This document shows, piece by piece, positions 55,901 through 63,100 of a DNA stretch of 64,000 nucleotides. Positions within the stretch are counted from its first letter, which is position 1, and each line of letters starts with the position of its first letter. Position numbers and translations under genes: made by a program. The DNA is from Oxydemutator sp963693105. Lineage in GTDB: Bacteria > Pseudomonadota > Gammaproteobacteria > Poriferisulfidales > Oxydemutatoraceae. The stretch lies in NCBI GenBank assembly GCA_963693105.1, contig OY843752.1:1674001-1738000 (forward strand), given 5' to 3'. Below the pieces are notes generated by a model. The model ran no database searches, was not told the origin of the DNA, and saw only the letters and a program-made list of their open reading frames with translations.

Positions 55901-56939
55901 CGCGCTCAATCGGTATGGCCGACGCAGGCGTGCTGATTGCGACGGTCAGGGTGACCACTCCCGCCCCAGCCGGCACCGTAACGGCGCGGGAATTCTCCGC
56001 GAAGCCAATACGAATCGGATCCTCGTCCCCAATCTCGAGGGTGGCGCGGGTGAAGCTTGTCATCAGCGACACATTGTGATCTGCCACCACGGTCATCGTC
56101 TCCGTAATGGACAGGTCCATGTGGAACATCTCACTATTCTCGGGCCGCCCGTCTCTTCTAGCTACGGCGATGAAGCAGAGTCTGTCAGACACGCTTGAGA
56201 GAGTACCGACCGCACTCTCAGGGGTCACCACGGCGTCGGCGACGCTCATGACGTTGGTGTCTGTGGTCAGGAAGGCGTCGTCGCTGGTGACGGTGCCTTC
56301 TTCCACGATGTTGACTGCCACGGTGACCCTCACATCGCCAAAAGTCGGCGGTAAGTTAGTCACTCCAACGCAGAATTCAGTATTATCCGCCCCTTCTGAA
56401 ACGATGGCGCCCCTGGCGCCAGTAAAACCCAACTGGATATTCAGGTCGCTCGCCCTGATGAGGGTGGTCGCGCTACTTCCGATACTCTGAGCAGGGATGC
56501 CCAGAGTATAGTCCGGGCTCGCGTCCAGCGACACCGTCAACATCTCCTCGCCCTCCTCAATGGTGTCGTTGATAATCCTAATCTGGAGAAACCTGGACGT
56601 CTGGTGCGACTGTAAGGTGATAACGCCCGTTGACCCGTATAAGACGAGGCCGGTATTCGTCACAATCTCGTAATCGGCGGCATCGCCCGTTACCGTGAAA
56701 GGCACATCTATATTCGTGGCGCCACCCGGGGGCCGTGACACTCTCACGGAATATACCGCTATATCATTTTCACTCAGAACATCAGAACCAGCGGAGGTGC
56801 GTACGCCCACATTAACCTGCGCCTGCGCCTCGCCGACAACAACAAACACCGCAAACAACAACATCGCAATCGCAGCGCGCCGCGCCGCCGACAGCGGTCT
56901 CAACAGAGAATCACGGTTCTTGACATTGGTTTCTGACAT
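46941..56939 (-). CDS. Giant secreted Calx-beta repeat protein with a GlyGly-CTERM-like tail
   Basis: A 3332-residue surface or secreted protein. A signal peptide (hydrophobic 22-38, likely cut after AQA near 40) is followed by about 19 Calx-beta-like repeats of ~105-130 residues, each ending near TxTIxDDDP and containing FSIVANTMDGTADxxDY and ITDDMVPEGASTFSV. Calx-beta modules bind calcium through the acidic ends. Repeats 4-5 and 13-14 are nearly identical, pointing to internal duplication. The C-terminal ~900 residues are not Calx-beta; they carry two acidic type-3-thrombospondin-like stretches (DADSDGIPDAVEARIGSNP; DADNDGIADAHD). The end is SGGGFGLSALAALLLLLLVSGRRG, a Gly-rich, hydrophobic, Arg-Arg tail like GlyGly-CTERM signals. 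A partial paralog lies at 60166. Function may be adhesion; unproven. Confidence 0.88.
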   Translation of the reverse strand: MSETNVKNRDSLLRPLSAARRAAIAMLLFAVFVVVGEAQAQVNVGVRTSAGSDVLSENDIAVYSVRVSRPPGGATNIDVPFTVTGDAADYEIVTNTGLVLYGSTGVITLQSHQTSRFLQIRIINDTIEEGEEMLTVSLDASPDYTLGIPAQSIGSSATTLIRASDLNIQLGFTGARGAIVSEGADNTEFCVGVTNLPPTFGDVRVTVAVNIVEEGTVTSDDAFLTTDTNVMSVADAVVTPESAVGTLSSVSDRLCFIAVARRDGRPENSEMFHMDLSITETMTVVADHNVSLMTSFTRATLEIGDEDPIRIGFAENSRAVTVPAGAGVVTLTVAISTPASAIPIERGDFSLVANTMNGTAIGSTDYVVITDQNIGSFGDTTRSQPVTITILDSMVPEAGSTFSVALSFPGMPPRDTSIEHGTAIVSIVDNEVRIGFAEDSLTVQEGAGAVTLTVEISEPAAGAPIVREDFFLEVSTVDGTAIGSTDYTVLNQNIGPFGDTTRSQSVTITITDDMAPEDASTFSVVLSIPSGAADAGNIVIVTTMTTVTIVDDDPVTLGFAEDSLAVTVPEGAGEVALTVVISEPASGAPIDRADFFIAASTMDGTADAADYGALTGERIGPFNNTTRSHSVTIAITDDMAPEGASTFSVALGLLAGEAPTAADTVIMPDTAIVTIEDNDEIRLGFAEDSLAVMTPEGAGAVTLTVVISEPASGAPIERDDFSIVASTADGTADGSEYTMLSNATIGPFSSDNRSQSVTIAITDDMVPEGASVSTFSVTLAFAPGQTPSNTRIVTGMAIVTIVDDDPVILGFAEDSRAVTWGENSGTVTLSVEISEPAAGTLIDLDDFSIVASTVASSADSSEYMAFTNRNIGSFGDTNRSLSVMIDIVDDDVTEASLTTFSVALSFLPGATTPSGVVLDPDTAIISIEDDEIVTVGFVFDCCRTGAASLDESAAPRFSLGVIQNGEPATQTIERIVKVDFDFEPMTGDPIGSSDAIGGGTRDFGACISNDYCSTSSGTFFVGGGTAQPHFRTSQYAIHNDMVVENDEQYRVVITHPTDSTALDRRLLNINPSVLTVTILDDDPLPVGFTTDSLVVTAPEEAGVVTLTVAISAFGGIEVTRDICNFSSLRVSTTGGSAIRGTDYEVFTDASIAHSGGDSCSLPIGIGLPNDFVPDTPTTFTVVLSTVDNPNPEDSVVLNPDRMMATVTIIEDDDSVRLGFTTDSRNAMVLEGAGAVTLTATILGEPESGALADRAAFSIMASTADGSAADGSEYTMLSDATIGPFSDTARSHSIAIAIADDMVFDGASTFSIALAVPAGTASSDIRIVSEFGVATVTIVDDEPVRVGFTTDSLTVTIGESSETATLTVEIIEPAPDVGIEHVFSIMANTMAGSADGSDYEALINESVGLFSSDNRSVSVEITITDDMRYEGASTFSVALATPLADIEIHPDRAMATITIVDDDPVRVGFATDSRIVTVSENAGAVTLTVVISEPASDMPIEIDDFSIVANTMDGSADTADYTVLSDQNIGFFGNATRSQSVAIAITNDIVPEGASTFSVTLSFPGAPPQFAAIDPDTAIISIVDPVRIGFAGDSLMVQEDAATADLTVEISVPEAGMPVDRADFSLVARTMDGTAVGGVDYEALDQNIGFGDTTRSQSVTITIPDDMVPENASTFSVALSFPAGVTTPTDIVIVTTMTTVTIVDNDPVTLGFADDSRAVTVPEGAGEVALTVVISEPASGAPIDRADFFIAASTMDGTADAADYGALTNERIGPFNNTTRSQSVTIAITDDMAPEGASTFSVALGLLAGDAPTAADTVIMPGTAIVTIEDNDEIRIGFAEDSRAVMVQEGSGTVTLSVEISEPAAGVPIERDAFSLVVSTMDGTATGSSDYVVITEQMIGPFSSDNRSQSVTITILDDMAAEPASTFSVALSFPPGDAPPPNIMIEDGTATIDIVDDDLIRIGFAEDSLTVPEGAGAVTLTVAILGVPGSGALMTREAFYLVANTMDGTATGGDDYAVITEQRVGPFSDATRSLSVTIAIPDDMVPEGAPTFSVALSFPPGEGTPPDIAIVPARATITIEDDDPVTIGFAEDFRAVMVRESSETATLTVVISNPAADEPLERAFSIVANPVDGSADGVDDYPVTSYPVGPFGGATRSVSVEIAIRDDDVPEEAETFSVVLSLPSGTADDGNIVIAPTTATITIEDEDRVTVGFERTSYVESEDVGQFQVCVEVTSPPLSEPLDRMFPLSVNTRESEAANADYNPITNQVVGPFSDARRRECFAVGITDDTVIENTERFSLELSQPSGQALSRVDINPDLSTVTINDNEELLIGWSDPALAVFEGDVMVVGTVSILSTAMLTRDNIFVTANTVDGTAFGSTDYVARTNQLIGPFSSDTRSLPVEIGLIDRETDDGTRTFSVTLTAGSGSPVVNPATLMIAIRDDPVRVSLVEPEPGALFIAAGDEVPQAGLNISTPRTAPLTVLWSITSGAASMNSAAPEDFVGHSSYPITGAVVVRSTAAETHSFDLPGLVEPTGGDIEDRFFTLTLTGASGGGLAGGIITVMPSFVTLGIAGIDSAPPRFEGLPWAGGQSRVWLSANEDLAILPPSQRMDAIEPGQLAAGAEVRGFTLDVRTGPSTGTVTVTSALYHAPRGIVLELARELTVGDGGVFAVYEYPGDDANDVPGIFDRALDSRTNEIRNQTTQATITINYGVVADADSDGIPDAVEARIGSNPLVAALPGELPAFAVDPMREGTELAPAFIAYSGIREYGAEVHLGVSSVSSTAQTAATNIQAYYLSDTFGYDGGYDSRISSYGCTGKFPANYAAMVRAGGCETVDWSNVIADVSHRIGWLATSANGLWAVDTTTDSDLPEQFIRRVPELNMDSQRLFTTGNDVVVRASFDSAQITAPTLTLDLSRIPVGSTVATAETVAGAGTPPTFSITSSFSTATTGTEVWHITGLREGAVSRLWRPSTSVHPMIRDYSLGLSTQTTVEVVPDADGFPPVVGRPQLRCLNVVRTVVRLSGGISTCSIRIPVRVGSTTETRVFTFTVPDVPESIEIAGSGGTTATVMLRYPVVAAGNPLSDVLGDADNDGIADAHDSYSDIAYLPVAVSMEVSGTAGARIWQHIRPVFSGQSLRLGDSSLARAVTASATRDTVAYNDYAASSFDNLPSGLSVVYDFSIFGVDYAGAGDEGGLAGVIIPLPQSLRGQALSLFKYSDSEASGTGALRPFSTADGSRYGFAELSDGGCPDDDGTNYDFNTGAVGDCLAVYVVDGGMNDDDGEINSIVKDPLGLRIGAAGGRSRHSGGGFGLSALAALLLLLLVSGRRGAANRPS

Positions 56940-56940
56940 T

Positions 56941-57010
56941 CTGTTTCAGCGCTCCTGTTTCAGCGCTCCTGTTTCAGCGCTCCTGTTTCAGCGCTCCTGT
57001 TTCAGCGCCA
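56941..57010 (-). repeat. 14-bp tandem array (five units) in the leader of the giant gene
   Basis: Five direct copies of GGAGCGCTGAAACA (minus strand) fill the space between the promoter and the ATG; the array ends one base before the start codon, and the fifth, most distal unit varies at its outer two bases. Each junction contains AGGAG, so the leader has about four Shine-Dalgarno-like sites 14 bases apart; the nearest lies 12 bases before the ATG. Confidence 0.92.
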
Positions 57011-57021
57011 TGTTTCGCGCC

Positions 57022-57027
57022 ATTATA
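57022..57027 (-). promoter_or_regulatory. -10 box of the giant Calx-beta gene
   Basis: Perfect TATAAT on the minus strand, 82 bp before the ATG. Transcription would begin near 57015, right at the edge of the 14-bp array, making the leader almost entirely repeats. No clear -35. Confidence 0.5.
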
Positions 57028-57054
57028 CAAGACACAAGCCGGATTGCCCGGAAT

Positions 57055-57184
57055 CCGCACCGCACCGCGTCTGTCCGGGCGCCGCATCCGCCCGTCTCGC
57101 CGCAATCTGCGCCGCAACCCCGCACCGCACCGCGCCTGTCCGGACGCCGCTGCCGCCCGTCTCGCCGCAATCTGCGCCGCAACC
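57055..57184. repeat. 65-bp direct repeat, two copies
   Basis: 57055-57119 and 57120-57184 start with CCGCACCGCACCGCG and end with CTGCGCCGCAACC. They differ at a few positions. They lie just upstream of the -10 box of the giant gene. Confidence 0.9.
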
Positions 57185-57383
57185 CCGTGCCTTTTCCGCC
57201 CAGAACGGGCATAATCACAGACGGCCTTTCGCAGCGGCGCCTTTGCAGCGGGGGATTGCGAATCCCGCCAGGTTCGGAAGAAAGCAACGGCAGCCGTCTT
57301 CCCGCGTGCCGAAGAACCGCTGTTGCGGAGGGCTTGATTGAAGAAAGGCCGCCCGGAGTCAGGGCTGTTGAATCAGCGCCGGC

Positions 57384-57434
57384 GGCATCAGCCGGCAACT
57401 TCTGTATTTGTATTCTGCGAAATGCCCGCGACAT
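57384..57434 (-). pseudogene. Remnant of the rluB 5' end inside and after scpB
   Basis: Starting at an ATG inside scpB (57434) the minus strand reads MSRAFRRIQIQKLPADA, matching RluB MSQAFHRIQKLLADAG with a two-codon insertion. Homology ends after about 50 bp. The real rluB lies beyond the giant gene. Confidence 0.88.
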
Positions 57435-57605
57435 GGTCGGAAAGTTCGGCCGCATTCGCAGGCGTGTCTTGCGGCGCGTCTTGCGGCGCGTCTTGCGGCG
57501 TGTCTTGCGGCGTGTCTTGCGGCGTGTCTTGCGGCGCGGGCGCGGCGATGGCCGCGATTTCGGCGTCCGTGTCCGGCCCGGCGATGCTGCCGGGAGCGGC
57601 CAGCG
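57384..57605. repeat. scpB/rluB junction repeat, scpB-side copy
   Basis: Direct partner of 46791-46895. This copy has the intact scpB end and a truncated rluB start, and is longer because of an internal 12-bp repeat block in scpB. Confidence 0.9.
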
Positions 57606-58110
57606 CCGGCAACTCGTCGAGCGAGCGCAGGTTGAAGTCGTCGAGGAAGGCGCGCGTTGTCGCGTACAACGCGGGACGCCCCGGCGTCTCCTTGTAGCCT
57701 GCGACCTCGATCCAGCCGCGTTCCTCGAGAATCCGCACCGTGGTGGTGCTGACGGAAACACCGCGCACCTCCTCGATGGCGGCGCGCGTAATCGGCTGGC
57801 GGTAGGCAATCAGCGCCAGTGTCTCGAGCAGCGCCCTGGAGTAGCGCGGCGGCTTTTCCTCCCACAGTTTCGCAAGCCACGGCGCGTAGTCCTCGCGCGT
57901 CTGGTAGCGGTAGCCCGACGCCACCTGCCGGAGTTCAACCGCGCGCCCGTCGCACTCGGCCTCCAGCGCCGCCAGCACTTCGCCGAGCGTGGCGCGGTCG
58001 GGCATCTTGCCGTCGTGCGCCAGCAGTTTCGCCAACTCGTTGAATTGCAGCGGGCGCGGCGACGCCATCAACAGCGCCTCGACCACTTTTTTCATCTGTA
58101 CCGCGTCCAT
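57388..58110 (-). CDS. scpB: Segregation and condensation protein B
   Basis: ScpB is a winged-helix kleisin-interacting protein that works with ScpA and SMC in chromosome condensation. The 240-residue protein begins with VVEALLMASPRPLQFNELAKLL and has YRYQTREDYAPWLAKL, KPPRYSRALLETLALIAYRQPITRAA (in part) and the second winged helix with RGVSVSTTTVRILEERGWIE. The C-terminus (about residues 190-240) is not conserved; it contains six QD(T/A)P units coded by a 12-bp tandem repeat (57461-57545). It lies 11 bp after scpA. The 3' end overlaps a truncated rluB start. Confidence 0.93.
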   Translation of the reverse strand: MDAVQMKKVVEALLMASPRPLQFNELAKLLAHDGKMPDRATLGEVLAALEAECDGRAVELRQVASGYRYQTREDYAPWLAKLWEEKPPRYSRALLETLALIAYRQPITRAAIEEVRGVSVSTTTVRILEERGWIEVAGYKETPGRPALYATTRAFLDDFNLRSLDELPALAAPGSIAGPDTDAEIAAIAAPAPQDTPQDTPQDTPQDAPQDAPQDTPANAAELSDHVAGISQNTNTEVAG

Positions 58111-58121
58111 CCCGCCCTCCT

Positions 58122-58907
58122 TCAGGCCGCCCTCAGGTAAATCGGCGCGTAGGCCGAGTTCTGCACCACCACCGCCATGCCCGCCTTGATCAGTTCAAGC
58201 AGCGCGAGAAACGTGACGATGACGCCGGCGCTGCCTTCCTGCGGCGTAAAGCAGTCGGCAAACGCGACCGGCCCGCCGCCGTCGAGCAGTTGCAGCACGT
58301 TGGTAATCCGCTCGCGCACCGGCAGCGGCTCCCTCGCCACCTCGTGGCGCTGGTGAAACACGGCGCGATGCAGCACTTCGCGGAAAGCACGGACTATCTC
58401 GTCCAGCTCGACGCGCGGCAGCGGCTTGACGATGGTCAGGCCTGCGCACGGCGTTTCAAACTCGTACAGTTCGCGCGCCACGCGCGGCATTTCGTCGAGG
58501 TTCTGCGCCGCTTCCCGGAAGCGGGCGTATTCAAGCAGGCGGCGCACCAGTTCGGCGCGCGGGTCTTCCTCTTCGGCCTCGTCCTCGGCGCGCGGCAGCA
58601 GCATCCGCGACTTGATCTCGGCCAGCACCGCCGCCATCAGCAGATATTCGGCGGCGAGTTCCATCTGTATTTCGTGCATCATCGCGATATAGCGCATGTA
58701 TTGGGCGGCGATTTGCGCCACCGGCAGCCCCAGTATATCGAGGTTCTGGCGCCGGATCAGGTAGAGCAGCAAATCGAGCGGCCCCTCGAAAGTCTCGAGG
58801 AAAATACGCAGCGCGTCCGGCGGTATGTAGAGGTCCTCGGGCGGCGCATCCAGCGGCTGCCCGGCGACGACCGCGAACGACATTTCCCGCTGCAATTCCC
58901 CGGTCAT
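58122..58907 (-). CDS. scpA: Segregation and condensation protein A (kleisin)
   Basis: ScpA bridges the SMC heads. The ATG at 58907, two bases after the trpS stop, gives 261 residues; a GTG 11 codons upstream inside trpS is less likely. Typical kleisin N-terminus: FLETFEGPLDLLLYLIRRQNLDI, then AAEYLLMAAVLAEIKSRMLLP, an acidic middle (EDEAEEEDPRAEL) and a C-terminal winged helix with VTFLALLELIKAG. Gene order trpS-scpA-scpB is standard for gammaproteobacteria. Confidence 0.94.
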   Translation of the reverse strand: MTGELQREMSFAVVAGQPLDAPPEDLYIPPDALRIFLETFEGPLDLLLYLIRRQNLDILGLPVAQIAAQYMRYIAMMHEIQMELAAEYLLMAAVLAEIKSRMLLPRAEDEAEEEDPRAELVRRLLEYARFREAAQNLDEMPRVARELYEFETPCAGLTIVKPLPRVELDEIVRAFREVLHRAVFHQRHEVAREPLPVRERITNVLQLLDGGGPVAFADCFTPQEGSAGVIVTFLALLELIKAGMAVVVQNSAYAPIYLRAA

Positions 58908-58909
58908 CG

Positions 58910-60127
58910 TCAGCCGCCCGCCAGTTTGACCGCGCGGCACACGTCTTCGAGCGTGTCGCGCGCCACTTCGCGCGCGGCGTCGTTGCCCTCGGCGATGATT
59001 TTCTCGACGGTGCCCCTGTCGTCCTCGTATTCGCGCGCGCGCGCGCGGATTCCCGCGACTTCCTCCTGCACCGCGTCAATCAGCGGCTGCTTGCATTCGA
59101 GGCAGCCGATGCCCGCCGTGCGACAACCCTCCTGCACCCACTCGCGCCGCCGGTCGTCGGAATAAATCTTGTGCCACTGCCACACCGGGCATTTTTCGGG
59201 GTCGCCGGGGTCGCCGCGGCGTTTGCGCGCCGGGTCGGTCGGCATCGTCCGCAGTTTCTTTTCCACCGAGTCCGCAGGCTCGCGCAATGAAATGGTGTTG
59301 TCGTATGATTTCGACATTTTGCGGGCGTCCACGCCGGGGATTTTCGGCGCGGCGGTCAACAGCGCCTGCGGCTCGGGCAGCAGCAGCCGCGACATGCCGT
59401 CGAGATAACCGCACAGCCGCTCGCGGTCGCCGATGGAGGCGTTTTGCTGCGATTCCACCAGCGCCACGGCAACATCGTGCGCGCGCTCGTCGCCCTGCTC
59501 CTGGTGTTTCTTGCGAAGTTCGCGGTAGAGTTGCGCGTTCTTGCGCCCGAGTTTGTCTATCGCCCTTTCGACCTTGCGCTCGAAGTCCGGCTCGCGCCCG
59601 TAGAGATAATTGAAGCGGCGCGCAATCTCCCTCGACAGTTCGACATGCGCGACCTGGTCTTCGCCGACCGGCACCAGGTCGGCCTTGTACATCAGGATGT
59701 CGGCGGTCTGCAACAGCGGATAGCCGAGAAAGCCGAAGGTGGTCAAATCCCTGCCCGACAGCCTCTCCTGCTGCTCCTTGTAACTCGGCACCCGCTCCAG
59801 CCAGCCCAGCGGCGTGATCATCGCCAGCAGCAGATACAGTTCGGCGTGCTCGGGCACTTCTGATTGCACAAACAACGTCGCCGTGCCCGGATTGACGCCG
59901 CAGGCGAGCCAGTCTATGACCATCTCGAACACGTTGCCCCGGATGTCGGAGGTGTCCTCGTAGTGCGTCGTCAGCGCGTGCCAGTCCGCCACGAAGAAAA
60001 AACATTCGTGGCTCAGTTGCAGCTCAACCCAGTTTTTCAGAACGCCGTGGTAATGCCCGAGATGCAACGGCCCCGTAGGCCGCATGCCTGAGACTACGCG
60101 CTTGCCTTGTGCCAGAGAAGGGTTCAA
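58910..60127 (-). CDS. trpS: Tryptophan-tRNA ligase
   Basis: Class I aminoacyl-tRNA synthetase. It has the HIGH-like GPLHLGHYHG at about 19-28 and KMSKSYDN. At 405 residues it is about 70 longer than E. coli TrpS. The extra part follows the KMSKS region and includes the Cys residues of KCPVWQWHKIYS and GIGCLECKQPL, a layout seen in the longer TrpS type of several proteobacteria. Its ATG lies 38 bp after the stop of the second Calx-beta gene. Confidence 0.95.
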   Translation of the reverse strand: MNPSLAQGKRVVSGMRPTGPLHLGHYHGVLKNWVELQLSHECFFFVADWHALTTHYEDTSDIRGNVFEMVIDWLACGVNPGTATLFVQSEVPEHAELYLLLAMITPLGWLERVPSYKEQQERLSGRDLTTFGFLGYPLLQTADILMYKADLVPVGEDQVAHVELSREIARRFNYLYGREPDFERKVERAIDKLGRKNAQLYRELRKKHQEQGDERAHDVAVALVESQQNASIGDRERLCGYLDGMSRLLLPEPQALLTAAPKIPGVDARKMSKSYDNTISLREPADSVEKKLRTMPTDPARKRRGDPGDPEKCPVWQWHKIYSDDRRREWVQEGCRTAGIGCLECKQPLIDAVQEEVAGIRARAREYEDDRGTVEKIIAEGNDAAREVARDTLEDVCRAVKLAGG

Positions 60128-60165
60128 TGAAGCCGTTTCAGGCTGTTTCGTGGAAAGATACGGTC

Positions 60166-63100
60166 TTAGGAGGGGCGGTTCGCCGCGCCGCGGCGGCCAG
60201 AAACCAGCAACAGCAGCAGCAGCAGCGCGGCGAGAGCAGGCAGGCCGAAACCGCCGCTGTGGTGGCGGCGACCGCCGCCGCCGACAGCGCCGGCTCTCAG
60301 GCCGAGGGGATCTTTGACAACGCTGTTGATTGCGCCATCGGCGTCATAATCGCCGCCGTCCAGGACATAAACCACCAGGCAGGCGTCGCCCGCCGACTTC
60401 ACACGCCTGAGAACGCCGTCGTCGTCGCGGTAGCGGCTGCCGACGGCACGGGTGTCATCCGGGCAGGCGCCGTCCACAAGCGGCGCGAAGCCGTAGTCAT
60501 TGCCGTCCGGCGTAGCCTCAAAGTTCACAGGGGCGGCGCCTTCGCGGTACTTGACCACCAAATTCGCACCGCTGTCGTCATACCGGGCTTGCGGCAGCGG
60601 AATAATCACGCCCGCGAGGCCGCCCTCGTCGCCCGCCCCGGCGTAGTCCACGCCGAAAACCGAGAAGTCATACACCGCCGACAAACCGGACGGCAGATTG
60701 TCAAATCTGGATGCCGCATAGTCGTTGTAAACGACCGTGCCCCTCGTGGCCCCCGCCGTGACCGCCCGCGCAAGAGACGAGTCGCCGATGCGCAGACCCT
60801 GCCCCGAAAACACCGGACGGATGTGCTGCCAGATTCTTGCGCCGGCCGTGCCCGACACCTCCAGCGACACCGCCACCGGCAGGTAGGCAATGTCATCGTA
60901 GGGGTCGTGGGCGTCGGCAATGCCATCGTTATCGGCGTCGCCGCCGGCCGTCGCCAGCGGATCCGTCGCGGCGACCACCGGATAGCGGAGCATCACCGTC
61001 GCGGTCGTGTCGCCTGAACCGGCTACCTCAATCGATTCCGGCACATCATCCGGCGCGGTAAGCGTGAAGACACGGGTCTCAGGCGTACTGCCAACCCGGA
61101 CCGGCAACTCCAAAGTGCAAGCCACGCCTGTCACCAGCACGTTGACCACGTTGCCGTTACACGTCAACTGCGGACGCCCCACCACCGGCGGGAAGCCGTC
61201 CGCACCGGGCACAACCTCGACCACCGTCTGCGTCGAAAGACCCAGCGAATACTCGTCCATCCTCGGGGAAGAGCGGGTGGTTGCACGCCACAGCCGGAAC
61301 GTGCCTCCTGCATTCCTCAAGCCGGTAATCTGCCAGACTTCCGTGCCGGTGGTCGCCGGGATTGCAAAGCTTGACGTGATTGAAAAGGTCGGGGGCGTGC
61401 CGGCGCTGTCCTCAGTTTCGGCCGTGGCGACGGTGCTGCCAACGGGTATTCTCGACAACTCCAGCGTCAGCGTCGTGGCGGCGATTCGAGTGCTGTCAAA
61501 GGCAGCCCGCACCACCACGTCGTTGCCCGTCGTGAACAGACGCTGCGAGTCCATATTCAGTTCCGGCACACGCTGGATGAACTGCTCCGGCAGATTGCTG
61601 GCGGTCGCCGTATCCACAGCCCACAAGCCGTTCTCACCCGTCGTCGCCAGCCAGCCTATCCTGTGCTCGACATTTGCGATGACGTTGCTCCAGTCCACCG
61701 TCTCGCAGCCGCCGGCGCGCACCATTGCCGCGTAATTGGCCGGGAACTCCCCGGTGCAGCCGTAACTGCTGATATCCGCATAGCCGCCGTCGTAGCCGAA
61801 GGTGTCGCTCAGGTAATACGCCTGAATGTTCGTCGCCGCCGCCTGCGTAACCGTAGTGTTCGCCGCCGTCTGCGTCGTGCTCAGCACCGATGAAACGCCC
61901 AGATGAGCCCTGGCTCCATACTCGCGGATTCCCGAATAAGCGATAAGCGCCGGTGTGCCCGCACTGCCCCTTCGTCCCGAAGCAATGGCAAACGCCGGCC
62001 GTTCACCCGGCAACGCCGCCACCAGCGGATTGGAACCGATGCGCGCTTCCGCCGCGTCCGGTATGCCATCGGAGTCGGCGTCCGCCATCACGCCGTAGGA
62101 TATCGTGATGGTGGCGGTCTGCGTCGTCTGGTTGCGGGTTTCGTTGGTACGTACATCCAGCGCGCGGTCGAAGATGCCGGGCACATCGCCGCCCGGATAT
62201 TCATACACCGCGAACACACCGCCGTCATCCACCGTCAGTTCACGCGCCAGCTCCAGCGCGATGCCTCTCGGCGCGTGGTATAACGCGCTCGTCACCATAA
62301 CCGCGCCCACATTCGACCCGGTCACTGTCAGCGCAAAGCCGCGCACTTCGGCGCTGGCCGCCAACTGCTCCGGCGTCATGACTTCCGTGCGCCGCGACGG
62401 GGGCAAAATGGCCAGGTCTTCGTTCGCCCTGAGCCACACGCGGCTCTGGCCGCCGGCCCACGACAAGCCACTGAACCGCGGAGGGGCGGTGTCCCTGCCG
62501 GCAATCCCCAGCGTCACGACGCTTGGCGTGGCCGTGATGATTCCAGCGGCGAGACCGCCGCCACTGGCGCCGGTCAGGGTCAGCGTGAAGAACCTGTCCT
62601 CGGTATCCCGGTCCGTATATTCCACCAACCCCGGCAAATCGAAGAGATGAGTCTCGGTGGTGGTGGAGAGGACTACAACCGCGCCGGTAATCGGATAACT
62701 GCTGTGTCCGACAAAATCCTCCGGCGCGGCGGAATTCATCGACGCCGGGCCGGTGGTGATACTCCACAGCACCGTAGTCGCCGCGCCCCGGGGGGTGCTG
62801 ATATTCAGCCCGGCCTGCGGTGTTGTTGCGTCGTCTGCCGCAATGAACAAAGCGCCCGGCTCCGGCTCCACCAGCGACACCCTCACCGGGTCGTCGCGAA
62901 TGGTAATCGTGAGCGTGTCAGGATTGCGCGTAAGCGGGAGACTGCCGGCAGCGGCGGCGAGGGTTACACTGAAAGTCCTTGACCCGTCGTCCGTCTCTCT
63001 GTCTATCAGGCCAATCTCTACGGGCAGGCTGCGGGTGTCGCTGCTGAAGGGGCCGATACGCTGGTTAGTACGCGCCACATAGTCGGTGCTGCCGAAGGCG

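Larger units (their letters stand above)
56940..57387. other. Gene-free stretch between scpB and the giant Calx-beta gene
   Basis: About 450 bp, the longest non-coding stretch with unique content. From right to left it holds the rluB remnant end, ~200 bp without recognised features, a 65-bp sequence repeated twice (57055-57184), a TATAAT box and the 14-bp leader array. I see no further gene. Confidence 0.7.

Noticed and set aside
56941..57010. Iterons of a replication origin or a CRISPR leader
   Set aside because: 14-bp units lie between a promoter and a start codon, without an A/T-rich melting region, DnaA boxes, rep gene or cas genes.
60084..60317. Small plus-strand frame RRGGSPRRGGQKPATAAAAA, with a twin at 46823-47086
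   Set aside because: Both copies are antisense to the conserved 3' ends of the two Calx-beta genes, so the similarity follows from the paralogs and not from a conserved small protein.
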